Shown: positions 6,411 through 14,860, counted from the stretch's first letter. The stretch is DNA of 64,000 nt from Pseudomonas nitroreducens NBRC 12694 (GCF_002091755.1 NZ_BDAI01000001.1:186001-250000); one strand, 5' to 3'. A program made the numbers and translations. The notes: generated from the sequence alone by a model not told the origin.

Positions 6411-7866
6411 ACTGAATGCCTTTCGTGAGGTGCTGCAGGCGCACGCCACGGAGCATGCGTCGAAAGTGGCTGTACGCGGAATCACGGGCAACGTCACTTA
6501 TGCCCAGCTTCTGGCTGAAGTTGAACGTCGCGAAGCATGGCTGCGAGAGCTACCCGGAGGGCCGTTTACCCTCGCATTGGAGAACGGCCCCGAAGCGCTC
6601 TTCTGGGACCTGGCCGCCCTCTTCGCTGAGCGCCCTTGCGTCATCCTCCCGCCCTTTTTCAGTGCCGCACAGCGCCTGCATTGTTTGATGCAGACCCAGG
6701 CGACACTGGCCGTCGCCAACGACTCCTTCGCAGAAGATCTGCGAGCAGCCGGTTTCACACCAGGCGAGCGCTTCTGGGAGCGGCCGGCCGTTGTCGACGC
6801 CGATCTACCGGCAGGCACTGCCAAGATCACCTACACCTCCGGTAGTACCGGGTCGCCCAAGGGCGTATGCCTGAGCGCCTCTTCACTGCTGTGCGTCGCA
6901 CAGGAGCTCGAAGCGGCGAGCCGTCCCACCGAGCCCTCGAAGTACCTCGCAGTGCTTCCGCTGGCCGTACTGCTGGAGAACCTCGGCATTTATGCTGCCC
7001 TACTGGCGGGAGCCGGCATCACGCTCTACCCGCAAGCGCAGATGGGCATCGGTGGCGCCAGTCAGGTCGACTGGAAACGCTTCCTCGGCACCATTGCACT
7101 TAGCGGCGCCGAGAGCCTGATTCTGGTACCGCAACTCCTGCTTGGCCTGGTCACCGCCATCGAGCGAGGCATGATGAAAGTCGGCCCCCTGCGTTTCGTC
7201 GCAGTAGGTGGTGCCAAAGTCGCGAGCAGCTTGCTGGAGCGCGCCGAAGCAGTGGGCCTTCCGGTCTTCGAAGGCTACGGGCTCTCGGAGTGCGCCTCCG
7301 TGGTTTGCCTGAACCGCCCTGGCGATCAACATCCAGGAAGCGTTGGCCGTCCCCTACCGCACGTCCAGCTGCGTATCGCGGACGACGGGGAAGTGCTAGT
7401 TCGCGGTTCCACCCTGCTGGGCTACCTGGGCGAACCTTCTTTCGATGAGGAATGGTGGCCAACCGGCGATCTCGGCCATTTCGACGCTGCTGGCTTCCTC
7501 TACCTGGCGGGCCGCAAGAAGAACCAGTTCATCACCAGTTTCGGTCGCAACGTGAATCCCGAGTGGATCGAGGCCGAGCTTTCCCAGACAGGTGTAATCC
7601 TCCAGGCCTTCGTTCACGGCGAGGGGCTGCCGCGCAACTTCGCATTGCTCTGGCCCATCGACCCTGGCATCAGCGACGAAGTCATCGAACAGGCCGTGCA
7701 GCAATGCAACGCCGGCTTACCCGATTACGCACGGGTTCATGCCTGGAGACGCCTACCCAGCCCCTTTAGCGGTGCTGACGGAACCCTTACCAGTAACGGC
7801 CGACCGCGCCGCCAGGAAATCCTCCGTCGCCACCAGCCCCTCATCACTGAACTCTCGCAACCCTGA
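6400..7866 (+). CDS. AMP-dependent acyl-adenylating ligase, variant
   Basis: 488 residues of the ANL (acyl-CoA synthetase) family. The P-loop Thr-Tyr-Thr-Ser-Gly-Ser-Thr-Gly-Ser-Pro-Lys-Gly is at 144-155, followed by the Glu-Gly-Tyr-Gly-Leu-Ser-Glu block and Gly-Asp-Leu-Gly-His. In the C-terminal motif the usual Asn-Gly-Lys is Asn-Gly-Arg (Thr-Ser-Asn-Gly-Arg-Pro-Arg-Arg), so the canonical catalytic lysine of the adenylation step is replaced. The protein is shorter than typical fatty acyl-CoA ligases. ATG at 6400 is preceded by GGAGG and overlaps the upstream gene by 11 bases. It should activate a carboxylic acid, probably fatty, for transfer to CoA, a carrier or an amine. The substrate is unknown. 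Confidence 0.8.
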   Translation: MPHELNAFREVLQAHATEHASKVAVRGITGNVTYAQLLAEVERREAWLRELPGGPFTLALENGPEALFWDLAALFAERPCVILPPFFSAAQRLHCLMQTQATLAVANDSFAEDLRAAGFTPGERFWERPAVVDADLPAGTAKITYTSGSTGSPKGVCLSASSLLCVAQELEAASRPTEPSKYLAVLPLAVLLENLGIYAALLAGAGITLYPQAQMGIGGASQVDWKRFLGTIALSGAESLILVPQLLLGLVTAIERGMMKVGPLRFVAVGGAKVASSLLERAEAVGLPVFEGYGLSECASVVCLNRPGDQHPGSVGRPLPHVQLRIADDGEVLVRGSTLLGYLGEPSFDEEWWPTGDLGHFDAAGFLYLAGRKKNQFITSFGRNVNPEWIEAELSQTGVILQAFVHGEGLPRNFALLWPIDPGISDEVIEQAVQQCNAGLPDYARVHAWRRLPSPFSGADGTLTSNGRPRRQEILRRHQPLITELSQP

Positions 7867-7874
7867 GGTCTGCC

Positions 7875-8555
7875 ATGAACTTCTTCGATACTCTCCAATC
7901 AGCCACCACTCAGGAACGCCAGGCACTTTTCAGCGTCCCTGTCATTCGTGATGCCCTGGGTGGCGTTGTCAGCCTGGAGGGTTACATCGCCTTCCTCACT
8001 CAGGCCTATCACCACGTTCGCCATACTGTGCCACTGATGATGGCGTGCGGCGCTCGTCTGCCCAGCCGGCTTGAATGGTTGCGCGGTGCAGTCTGCGAAT
8101 ACATCGAGGAGGAGTACGGCCACGAGCAGTGGATTCTCAATGACATCGCAGCCTGCGGAGGCGACCCGGAGCAGGTACGTAACAGCCGCCCCAGCCTGCC
8201 GATCGAGCTGATGGTGGCCTTCCTCTATGACCTGATCGCCCGCGACAATCCTGTCGGCCTGTTCGGTATGGTCAATGTCCTCGAAGGTACCAGTATCGCC
8301 CTCGCTACCCAGGCCGCCGGCAGCATTCAGCAAGGACTTGGTCTACCGCCGACGGCATTCAGCTACCTGAGCTCCCACGGCGCGCTCGACCAGGATCACA
8401 TGGCAACCTATCGCGAGCTGATGAACCGCCTGGATCGTCCGGAAGATCAAGAGGCGGTGATTCATTCCGCCAAGGTCGTCTACCAGTTGTACACCGATAT
8501 GTTCCAAGGCCTACCGCGAGCCCACCAGCCAGAGGTGCAGCATGCGCTTGCGTGA
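7875..8555 (+). CDS. haem-oxygenase-like diiron oxidase (TenA/PqqC/UndA superfamily)
   Basis: 226 residues, all-helical. Residues that can ligate iron are in the family positions: Glu80-x-x-His83 (Glu-Glu-Tyr-Gly-His), Glu137 (Val-Leu-Glu-Gly-Thr-Ser), and His168-x3-Asp172-x2-His175. The same spacing is found in UndA (1-undecene from lauric acid) and CADD. The first-helix glutamate of UndA is replaced by a His-rich run (Tyr-His-His-Val-Arg-His, 45-50), as in PqqC-like members. It is probably an O2-dependent, non-haem di-iron (or Fe/Mn) enzyme acting on the product of the upstream ligase or acyltransferase. GAGG precedes the ATG. Which reaction (desaturation, decarboxylation, N-oxygenation) cannot be told. 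Confidence 0.75.
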   Translation: MNFFDTLQSATTQERQALFSVPVIRDALGGVVSLEGYIAFLTQAYHHVRHTVPLMMACGARLPSRLEWLRGAVCEYIEEEYGHEQWILNDIAACGGDPEQVRNSRPSLPIELMVAFLYDLIARDNPVGLFGMVNVLEGTSIALATQAAGSIQQGLGLPPTAFSYLSSHGALDQDHMATYRELMNRLDRPEDQEAVIHSAKVVYQLYTDMFQGLPRAHQPEVQHALA

Positions 8556-9348
8556 ATCGGTGGTGGTATTGACCGGTGCCAGCGGCGGCATTGGGCTGGA
8601 ACTGGCCAGCCAGCTGTGTGCTGGTGGCGCCCGAGTACTGGCAATCAGCCGGCACCTTGGCGGTCTGGCGGTGCTCATGAACCGTTATCCCAATCAGTTG
8701 CGCTGGCACTCTGCCGATCTTCGTACCAGGAGTGGCCGGCAGGAGGTAGCCACCGCTGCCTGGGCCATGGGTGGCGTGAACGTGCTGATCAACGCCGCAG
8801 GCGTAAACCGCTTCGCCCTGCTTGAGCAGATCGATGAGGACACGCTGGACGACCTGCTGGATCTCAACATCAAGGCCCCCCTGCAGCTGACCCGCCTGCT
8901 GCTGCCATTGTTGCGCGAGCAGCCTCATGCGTTGGTGGTCAACGTCGGCTCCATCTACGGCTCCATCGGCTATCCCGGCTACGCGACCTATAGCGCCAGT
9001 AAGTTCGCCTTGCGCGGATTCTCCGAGGCGCTTCGACGCGAATTGGCTGATACCACGGTCGACGTACTCTACGCGGCACCACGTGCCACCCGTACATCGA
9101 TGAACACTTCAGCCGCCACCGCGCTCAACCAAGCGCTGAAAGTGGGGATGGATGATCCGGTCGATGTCGCGCGGGCAGTGCTTGATGCGGTGCAACAGCA
9201 ACGCAACGAGCTGTACCTGGGATGGCCTGAAAAACTCTTCGTGCGCCTCAACGGCATGCTGCCCGGCGTGGTTGACCGCGCGTTGCGCAAGCAGCTCCCA
9301 CTGATCCGCCGTTACAGCGATGCCAACGCCAAGGAGCACAGCAAATGA
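8542..9348 (+). CDS. short-chain dehydrogenase/reductase
   Basis: 268 residues. NAD(P)-binding Thr-Gly-Ala-Ser-Gly-Gly-Ile-Gly at 11-18, Asn-Ala-Ala-Gly at 84-87, catalytic Ser137, Tyr150 and Lys154 (Tyr-Ser-Ala-Ser-Lys). It resembles the SDR members that act on long-chain ketones or aldehydes. It overlaps the diiron gene by 14 bases and the TPR gene by 4, so it is translated from the same message. It would supply a reduction or oxidation step in the pathway of this operon. The C-terminus has a hydrophobic/basic tail that may touch the membrane. Confidence 0.85.
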   Translation: MRLRESVVVLTGASGGIGLELASQLCAGGARVLAISRHLGGLAVLMNRYPNQLRWHSADLRTRSGRQEVATAAWAMGGVNVLINAAGVNRFALLEQIDEDTLDDLLDLNIKAPLQLTRLLLPLLREQPHALVVNVGSIYGSIGYPGYATYSASKFALRGFSEALRRELADTTVDVLYAAPRATRTSMNTSAATALNQALKVGMDDPVDVARAVLDAVQQQRNELYLGWPEKLFVRLNGMLPGVVDRALRKQLPLIRRYSDANAKEHSK

Positions 9349-9986
9349 AACGCCTGATACTCGCCAGCCTCATTGCCTTCTCCCCACTGACCTGGGCGCT
9401 CGATCAGACTGGCAACCAGCACCTCAGCGCGATCCAGCAACGTTGGGCGCAAATCCAGTACCAGATGCCTGAGGCGCAACGCGCAGCCGCTTTCGAAAAG
9501 CTGGCGGGCGACGCGGAGACCTTTACCCGCGAGCAGCCCCAGGCTGCGGAAGCTTGGATCTGGAATGGAATCGTGACTAGCAGTTGGGCCGGTGCCACGG
9601 GCGGGCTTGGTGCGCTTGGTAAGGTCAAGGCTGCCCGAGCAAGCCTGGAGAAGGCCCTGGCTCTCGATCCAAACGCTCTGCAGGGGTCGGCTTACACCAG
9701 CCTCGGCGCACTGTATGACCGAGTGCCTGGCTGGCCCATCGGATTCGGTGACTCGGACAAGGCAGATGAGCTGCTGCGCAAGGCGCTGCAGTTGAATCCG
9801 GAAGGCATCGACAGCAATTACTTCTGGGGTGACCATCTCTATCGCCAAGGGCATTACGTCGAAGCGCGTGCGGCTTTGCAGAAAGCACTGCAGGCACAGC
9901 CACGGCCCGGCCGTGAGCTGGCCGACCAGGGCCGACGCGGCGAAATCAATGCTTTACTCAAGACGATCAAGGACAAGCAGGACTAA
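9345..9986 (+). CDS. secreted TPR-repeat protein
   Basis: 213 residues. Signal peptide of about 18 residues (Met-Lys-Arg then a hydrophobic stretch ending Thr-Trp-Ala). The mature part has tetratricopeptide-like helices, clearest around residues 95-200 (Ala-Leu-Ala-Leu-Asp-Pro-Asn-Ala, Ala-Leu-Gln-Leu-Asn-Pro-Glu-Gly, Gly-His-Tyr-Val-Glu-Ala-Arg-Ala). It is likely a periplasmic protein-protein adaptor. ATGA overlap with the SDR gene. Because a sensor kinase with a periplasmic domain is encoded two genes later, it might present a ligand or partner to that sensor; this is speculation from position. Confidence 0.75.
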   Translation: MKRLILASLIAFSPLTWALDQTGNQHLSAIQQRWAQIQYQMPEAQRAAAFEKLAGDAETFTREQPQAAEAWIWNGIVTSSWAGATGGLGALGKVKAARASLEKALALDPNALQGSAYTSLGALYDRVPGWPIGFGDSDKADELLRKALQLNPEGIDSNYFWGDHLYRQGHYVEARAALQKALQAQPRPGRELADQGRRGEINALLKTIKDKQD

Positions 9987-9988
9987 GC

Positions 9989-10651
9989 ATGCGGTTGCTG
10001 GTAGTCGAAGACGATCCCGCTCTGGGGGAAGGTATCTGCAACGGATTGCGCCAGGAGGGTTACACCATCGACTGGCTGCAGGACGGGGTGAGTGCATTGC
10101 ACGCCTTGCAGCAGGAGACCTTCGATCTGGTCGTGCTGGATCTGGGACTTCCGCGCCTGGATGGCATCGAGGTGCTGCGCCGGTTGCGTGCTGGAGGCGA
10201 TGCGGTGCCCGTGCTGATCCTGACAGCCCGTGACGCGACCGATGATCGCATCGCCGGTCTCGATGCCGGCGCCGACGACTACCTGGTCAAACCGTTCGAC
10301 CTCAACGAGCTGAAAGCTCGCCTGCGTGCGCTACTGCGTCGCAGCGCCGGTCGCGCCAAGGTGCTGATCGAGCATGCCGGGGTGACACTCGACCCGGCCA
10401 CTCGGCAAGTCAGCTACCAGGGGCATCCAGTCGTGCTGACCCCGAAAGAGTACCGGTTGCTCCATGAACTGCTGTCCCAACCCGGCAAGGTCTTCACCCG
10501 CGAGCGGCTCACTCAGCTCCTTTACGGCTGGGATGAAGAGCCCGAGAGCAACACGCTGGAAGTGAATGTCTATCACCTGCGCAAGAAACTCTTCAACGAT
10601 CTGATCCGCACCGTTCGCGGCATTGGCTATCTGGTGGAAGGCAAAGCATGA
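9989..10651 (+). CDS. OmpR-family response regulator (PmrA/QseB-like)
   Basis: 220 residues. Receiver domain with acidic pocket Glu7-Asp8-Asp9, phospho-acceptor Asp51 and conserved Lys in Tyr-Leu-Val-Lys-Pro-Phe (about 101). A winged-helix DNA-binding domain follows from about residue 125. Two bases after the TPR gene and overlapping the sensor gene by ATGA. The QseB/PmrA type binds hexamer direct repeats with 5-bp spacers, and such a repeat (5668-5684) stands before the operon. Confidence 0.9.
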   Translation: MRLLVVEDDPALGEGICNGLRQEGYTIDWLQDGVSALHALQQETFDLVVLDLGLPRLDGIEVLRRLRAGGDAVPVLILTARDATDDRIAGLDAGADDYLVKPFDLNELKARLRALLRRSAGRAKVLIEHAGVTLDPATRQVSYQGHPVVLTPKEYRLLHELLSQPGKVFTRERLTQLLYGWDEEPESNTLEVNVYHLRKKLFNDLIRTVRGIGYLVEGKA

Positions 10652-12015
10652 GTTCGTTGCGCCAACGCACGCTCTGGCGAGTAATGCTGCTATTGCTGGT
10701 CGGTACCAGCCTGCTTGCGCTCTACAACTATCACGACAGCAGCCACGAGATCGACGAGATCTACGACGCCCATCTGGCGCAGAACGCGCGCCTCCTGCAA
10801 GGCGTCATGAGCATGCCGCTAGGCGACAAGGATCGCCATGCGTTGTACCTGGCATTCAATGAAGCATTGAGTCAGGCGGGCAAGCATCGCATCGGTCACC
10901 CCTACGAGAGCAAACTCGCCTTCCAGGTGTGGCGCATCAACGGTGAAGTCCTGGTACATACAGTCAGCGCCCCAAGCTTCACTCGTCCGCTGACCGAGCC
11001 CGGCTTTTCCAACATCATGGTGGGGGAGCAGCAATGGCGCAGCTTCGTGCTTCCCGTGCCAGAGCGCCAGTTGGTGATCTGGGTCGGTGAGCGCAACGAT
11101 GTGCGCAACGATCTGATCGGCCGCATCGTCCGCCACACCTTATTTCCCTTCCTGATCGGTAGCCTCGCGTTAGCGTTGCTGGTATGGCTGGCCATCGGCT
11201 GGGGGCTGCAACCGTTGCAGAACATGGCACGCGTCATCCGAGCGCGGCATGCAGAGTCACTGGAGCCACTGCAGCTGGTACCCCTACCTCGAGAGCTCGA
11301 ACCCATGCAGGCGGCGCTCAACCGGCTGCTGGGGCAGATTGATGAGCTGCTGCGCCGTGAACATCGATTTATCGCCGACGCCGCCCATGAGATGCGTACG
11401 CCCCTGGCAATCCTTCGGCTGCATGCGCAGAACGCGCTCGAGGCCAGGAGCGATGTCGAGCGAGATAAAGCCTTGGAGTTTCTGGTTGGTGGTGTGGATC
11501 GTCTCAGTCGAGTGGTAAACCAGCTACTGACCATGGCGAGAATCGAGCCGCGACTCGGGCAACGCAACTGGGTGACGGTCGATGTCGCTGCAGTGGCGAC
11601 GGAGACATTGGCGGAGATGACACCCTGGATTTTGGATCAAGGCCAGGAACCGTCTCTGGAAATCACCGAGGGCGACTATCAGCTTCAAAGTGATGCAGGC
11701 GCTTTGGGCATTGCTCTGCAGAACCTGGTCGCAAACGCAGTAAATCACTCACCAGCTGGCGGTCGAGTCAACGTCACGCTACACCGTGAAGGCAACGCCA
11801 TCGTACTGAACGTGGAAGATCAGGGGCCTGGCATCGACCAGGAAGACCTGGAGCGTGTCTTCGAACGCTTCTACAGCAAAGGATCCGAGAACGGCGCCGG
11901 ACTGGGCCTGTCCATTGTTGGGATGATCATGGAACGGCTTGGAGGCAGCGTACAGTTGAGCAATCTCCCCTCCGGTGGACTTCGCGCAACGTTGAGGGTC
12001 ATTCCTGCCTCCTGA
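10648..12015 (+). CDS. sensor histidine kinase (QseC/PmrB-like)
   Basis: 455 residues. Transmembrane helix 1 at about 10-28, a periplasmic domain of about 135 residues, helix 2 at about 164-187, then HAMP-like linker, HisKA with His in Phe-Ile-Ala-Asp-Ala-Ala-His-Glu-Met-Arg-Thr-Pro (about 248) and a C-terminal ATPase domain (Asn-Ala-Val-Asn-His, Asp-Gln-Gly-Pro-Gly, Gly-Leu-Gly-Leu-Ser). Last gene of the operon, so sensing and the preceding enzymes are co-expressed. The signal may be the product of the enzymes, a metal ion or a membrane-active cation as in PmrB. No clear terminator follows. Confidence 0.9.
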   Translation: MSSLRQRTLWRVMLLLLVGTSLLALYNYHDSSHEIDEIYDAHLAQNARLLQGVMSMPLGDKDRHALYLAFNEALSQAGKHRIGHPYESKLAFQVWRINGEVLVHTVSAPSFTRPLTEPGFSNIMVGEQQWRSFVLPVPERQLVIWVGERNDVRNDLIGRIVRHTLFPFLIGSLALALLVWLAIGWGLQPLQNMARVIRARHAESLEPLQLVPLPRELEPMQAALNRLLGQIDELLRREHRFIADAAHEMRTPLAILRLHAQNALEARSDVERDKALEFLVGGVDRLSRVVNQLLTMARIEPRLGQRNWVTVDVAAVATETLAEMTPWILDQGQEPSLEITEGDYQLQSDAGALGIALQNLVANAVNHSPAGGRVNVTLHREGNAIVLNVEDQGPGIDQEDLERVFERFYSKGSENGAGLGLSIVGMIMERLGGSVQLSNLPSGGLRATLRVIPAS

Positions 12016-12023
12016 GCACTGAT

Positions 12024-12038
12024 GTCCGCTACGGATCG
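12024..12038 (+). repeat. decayed intergenic repeat, copy 2
   Basis: GTCCGCTACGGATCG, two mismatches to the core at 4840. It lies just after the sensor kinase gene. Confidence 0.3.
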
Positions 12039-12196
12039 GAATCGGACAGTCTCGCTGTAGCGGCTTCTGCCTAGGCAGTTCACCTTCACTACCGACACTA
12101 TTCTGAAGCCAAGCCACCTCCGTTTGTCGAAGGCTGCGTGGCCACGAAGCGAAACGGCTAGAATGGCTAGAACGCCCGTATGCCGGGGCTTACGTG

Positions 12197-12946
12197 ATGA
12201 CTGACAGTCAACGCCCATCCCAGCTCTTCCAGGTCAGTTGCCTTGCCTGTTCGCTGAGCCGCCTTTGCCTTCCCGCCAGCCTGACCGAAGGTGAGGTTGC
12301 GGAGCTGGACCGCATAGTTCGCCGCAACCGGCCGCTGCACAAAGGGGAGTACCTATTTCGAGCCGGCGAACCGATGCGGCAGGTATTCGCCTTGCGTTCG
12401 GGAGCGCTGAAGACCTACCTGCTTGAGTCCAATGGTGATCAGCAGGTGACCGGCTTTGTCCTGCCCGGCGAAATGATTGGGCTGGATGCAATTGGGGCGC
12501 CGTCCTTCCGAGGGTTCGCGGTGGCTCTGGAGACTTCGCTGGTATGCGCCATCGACCTGGAGCAATTGGAGGACCTCTCCGGACGCATTCCCGGGCTGCG
12601 CCACCAATTACTGCATATCCTCAGTCAGGGTATCCACGGCGAGCACGAACACATTCGCTGCAACCGCGAGCGTGCCGAGCAGCGGCTGGCCCAGTTTCTG
12701 CTGAGCCTGTCGGCGCGCTACCAGCAGCGCGGACTGTGCCAGGACCGTTTCACGTTGTGCATGACGCGTGGTGATATCGGCAACTACCTCGATCTGACCC
12801 TGGAAACCATCAGCCGGTTGTTCACTCGCTTCGTGCAGACGGGCCTGATCGCATGCGAGGGTCGGGAGGTGCATTTGCTCAACCACCAAGAGCTTTGCCG
12901 ATTGAGCGGGATCGAGGGGCAAGGTGCCGCAAGCGAAAATCGCTGA
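12197..12946 (+). CDS. FNR/ANR-type oxygen-sensing regulator
   Basis: 249 residues, CRP/FNR family. Four cysteines in the FNR pattern: Cys16, Cys19 and Cys25 at the N-terminus (Cys-Leu-Ala-Cys-x5-Cys) and Cys118 (Leu-Val-Cys-Ala), which would hold an oxygen-labile [4Fe-4S] cluster. The recognition helix Glu-Thr-Ile-Ser-Arg is that of TTGAT-N4-ATCAA binders. Length and blocks follow Pseudomonas Anr but with clear divergence, so it is probably a second, local paralogue. I prefer the ATG at 12197 to the GTG at 12194. The next 7 kb has six such boxes. No box is visible in its own promoter. Confidence 0.88.
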   Translation: MTDSQRPSQLFQVSCLACSLSRLCLPASLTEGEVAELDRIVRRNRPLHKGEYLFRAGEPMRQVFALRSGALKTYLLESNGDQQVTGFVLPGEMIGLDAIGAPSFRGFAVALETSLVCAIDLEQLEDLSGRIPGLRHQLLHILSQGIHGEHEHIRCNRERAEQRLAQFLLSLSARYQQRGLCQDRFTLCMTRGDIGNYLDLTLETISRLFTRFVQTGLIACEGREVHLLNHQELCRLSGIEGQGAASENR

Positions 12947-12991
12947 GTCTGCCCGCCTGGAGTTGCCCTCTTCAGCCGCCAGAACGCCTGT

Positions 12992-13005
12992 TTGATTCGC
13001 ATCAA
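12992..13005 (+). promoter_or_regulatory. FNR/ANR box
   Basis: TTGATTCGCATCAA, perfect TTGAT-N4-ATCAA, 72 bases before the CHAD gene start at 13077. Confidence 0.85.
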
Positions 13006-13076
13006 AGCGCCGCGGCCTTCCCTGGCGGAGGCTGCTCCGAGCGTGCCAGTTGGTGCTGGCGCCGCCGGAGGTCACC

Positions 13077-13940
13077 ATGCGCCCAGACAGAGCGTTCCCC
13101 CTAGCACCATCCCGTATGCCAGCCAGCAGCACCGACTTTCTGATTGCCCGGCTCATCGGGTTGCAAGTGGATTATCTGTACACCGCACAATGCATCGAGA
13201 GCGCCAGTGACGGTGAGGCGCTGCACGACCTGCGCATCACGCTGCGAGGTGTGCGCAGTCTGCTGCGTCCACTGCGCCAGTGGCCGGAGCTGGCGGTCCT
13301 GGATCAGGCCGCCGCGGCGCTGCTGACGAGCACCAGTGACTTACGGGATGCCCAGGTACTAGCTCAGGAACTGGAGCGGCTGGGCTGGCAGGCAGAAGCC
13401 AGCAGACGCCGGGCGCATGTGGAACAGAACGTTCGGCTGTGTTTGCGCAAGCCAATTGCCAAACGAGTGCTCGGTGAGCTGGAGCGTTGGCCCGCCGCGT
13501 TTCGCAAGATCCGCTCCGGCAGCGATCTCAAGAACATTCGCAAGCTCGTCAGGCGACGGGCGAAGCGCGATCTGGTGCAGCTTCGCGAGGTGCTGGAAAA
13601 ATCCCACGATAGTCCCCACGACTGGCACGCCATTCGTCTGCGCATCAAGCGCGTGCGCTACCTGTGCGAGAGCTATGCCAACTGGGTCAGGCCAGACGAT
13701 GCACTGATGAACGACCTCAAGCGCGCCCAGTCAATTCTGGGCAATGAACATGACCTGAGCCTGTGGTGCACCAGCGGCGACAAGGACCAGTCGCTTCGCC
13801 CACTGATCAACGGGTGGTTCTCAGCCAGGACGGAAGCCCAGCACGAGGTGCAGACGGTTTTGGCGGCGCTGCTGGAACGGCTGACAACTTCCAGAAAGGA
13901 GAGAAAACACGTCCCACCGCTGAAGCCGGTGAAAGGTTGA
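13077..13940 (+). CDS. CHAD domain protein
   Basis: 287 residues. A helical CHAD domain rich in conserved His/Arg/Lys: Leu-His-Asp-Leu-Arg-Ile-x-Leu-Arg-Gly-Val-Arg near the start and Trp-His-Ala-Ile-Arg-Leu-Arg-Ile-Lys-Arg-Val-Arg-Tyr near the second repeat. CHAD domains bind inorganic polyphosphate and can localise to polyphosphate granules. No CYTH triphosphatase domain is attached. ATG at 13077 is preceded by GGAGG. A perfect FNR box upstream suggests induction when oxygen is low, in keeping with polyphosphate as a stress reserve. Confidence 0.85.
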   Translation: MRPDRAFPLAPSRMPASSTDFLIARLIGLQVDYLYTAQCIESASDGEALHDLRITLRGVRSLLRPLRQWPELAVLDQAAAALLTSTSDLRDAQVLAQELERLGWQAEASRRRAHVEQNVRLCLRKPIAKRVLGELERWPAAFRKIRSGSDLKNIRKLVRRRAKRDLVQLREVLEKSHDSPHDWHAIRLRIKRVRYLCESYANWVRPDDALMNDLKRAQSILGNEHDLSLWCTSGDKDQSLRPLINGWFSARTEAQHEVQTVLAALLERLTTSRKERKHVPPLKPVKG

Positions 13941-13993
13941 CGAGCCCTCTGCGGCGGCCGGTTGGCAGCCGGAGGCGATGAGATTACCGCCAT

Positions 13994-14007
13994 TTGATCA
14001 CGATCAA
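13994..14007 (+). promoter_or_regulatory. FNR/ANR box
   Basis: TTGATCACGATCAA, perfect match, 75 bases before the GNAT gene start at 14082. Confidence 0.85.
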
Positions 14008-14081
14008 ATTCACCCAACCTTCGCGGCGTACAAGTGAGTCAGCGGCTTACCCGCATATCGGCACTGCGCCAGGAGGTTTTC

Positions 14082-14639
14082 ATGTCCAGCCACTCCCAAG
14101 CCAAAGACGATGGTCTCGATGAACACTGGGTCGAGGCCTTACCGGATGGAACCCACGTACTGATCCGCCCGTTGCGGCCGGAGGATCGCCAGCGTGAAGC
14201 GGATTTCATCGCGCACTTGTCGCCCGAAGCGCGTCACTTCCGTTTTCTCTGCACCATGAAAGAAGTCAGCCCCTCGTTTCTGAACCAATTGATGGCGGTG
14301 GATTTCAAGGATAGCGTCGCCTACGTGGCCCTGACGCACCAGAATGGGGAACTGGTAGAAATCGGCATCAGCCGGTACGCACGTTGCGCCGATTCCCACC
14401 AGTGCGAATGTGCGGTCACCGTGGCGGATGCCTGGCGTCATCGCGGGCTGGCCGTGGCGCTGATGCGCCATCTGATCGAAACGGCCAGGCAGCAAGGGCT
14501 ACAGCAGATGTATTCGGTAGACGCAGCAGCCAACAGCGCGATGCACGAACTGGCGCATTTCCTAGGCTTCACCAGCCGCCAGGACCCAATGGATTCCACC
14601 CAGACCATTCACACCCTGCAACTGCAGCCGGCGCCGTGA
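14082..14639 (+). CDS. GNAT N-acetyltransferase
   Basis: 185 residues. GNAT fold with the acetyl-CoA loop in Asp-Ala-Trp-Arg-His-Arg-Gly-Leu-Ala-Val-Ala-Leu (about residues 124-135). It resembles the single-domain acetyltransferases found next to universal stress proteins and in protein-acetylation systems. ATG at 14082 has an ideal AGGAGG. An FNR box upstream puts it in the oxygen-limitation regulon. The substrate, small molecule or protein lysine, is not evident. Confidence 0.85.
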   Translation: MSSHSQAKDDGLDEHWVEALPDGTHVLIRPLRPEDRQREADFIAHLSPEARHFRFLCTMKEVSPSFLNQLMAVDFKDSVAYVALTHQNGELVEIGISRYARCADSHQCECAVTVADAWRHRGLAVALMRHLIETARQQGLQQMYSVDAAANSAMHELAHFLGFTSRQDPMDSTQTIHTLQLQPAP

Positions 14640-14654
14640 GGCGGGGAGGCAACA

Positions 14655-14840
14655 ATGCGCACGCAACTTCTCTGCACCAGCGACGGCCGCTGCTACGTCC
14701 AACTCGATCAGTACCGGGTGCCTTTTGCCGATGAGCGTCAGGCCCAGGACTATCTGGAGCGGCTGCATCAGCGCCTCGCGGCGCCACATGCATGGCCCCA
14801 GGTGCAACGCTCGGACCCTGAACGCCGGCGCGCCGGCTGA
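14655..14840 (+). CDS. small conserved-looking protein, unknown function
   Basis: 61 residues, soluble, with an N-terminal strand-rich half (Leu-Leu-Cys-Thr-Ser-Asp-Gly-Arg-Cys-Tyr-Val-Gln) and a C-terminal helix. GGGAGG stands a good distance before the ATG and the gene follows the GNAT gene by 15 bases, so it is likely translated from the same message. I do not recognise a family. Confidence 0.55.
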   Translation: MRTQLLCTSDGRCYVQLDQYRVPFADERQAQDYLERLHQRLAAPHAWPQVQRSDPERRRAG

Positions 14841-14860
14841 CCTTGCTCACCGGGCCGCTG

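Noticed and set aside
12016..12196. FNR box in front of the FNR-type regulator gene
   Set aside because: No TTGAT-N4-ATCAA or close variant found; no evidence of autoregulation.
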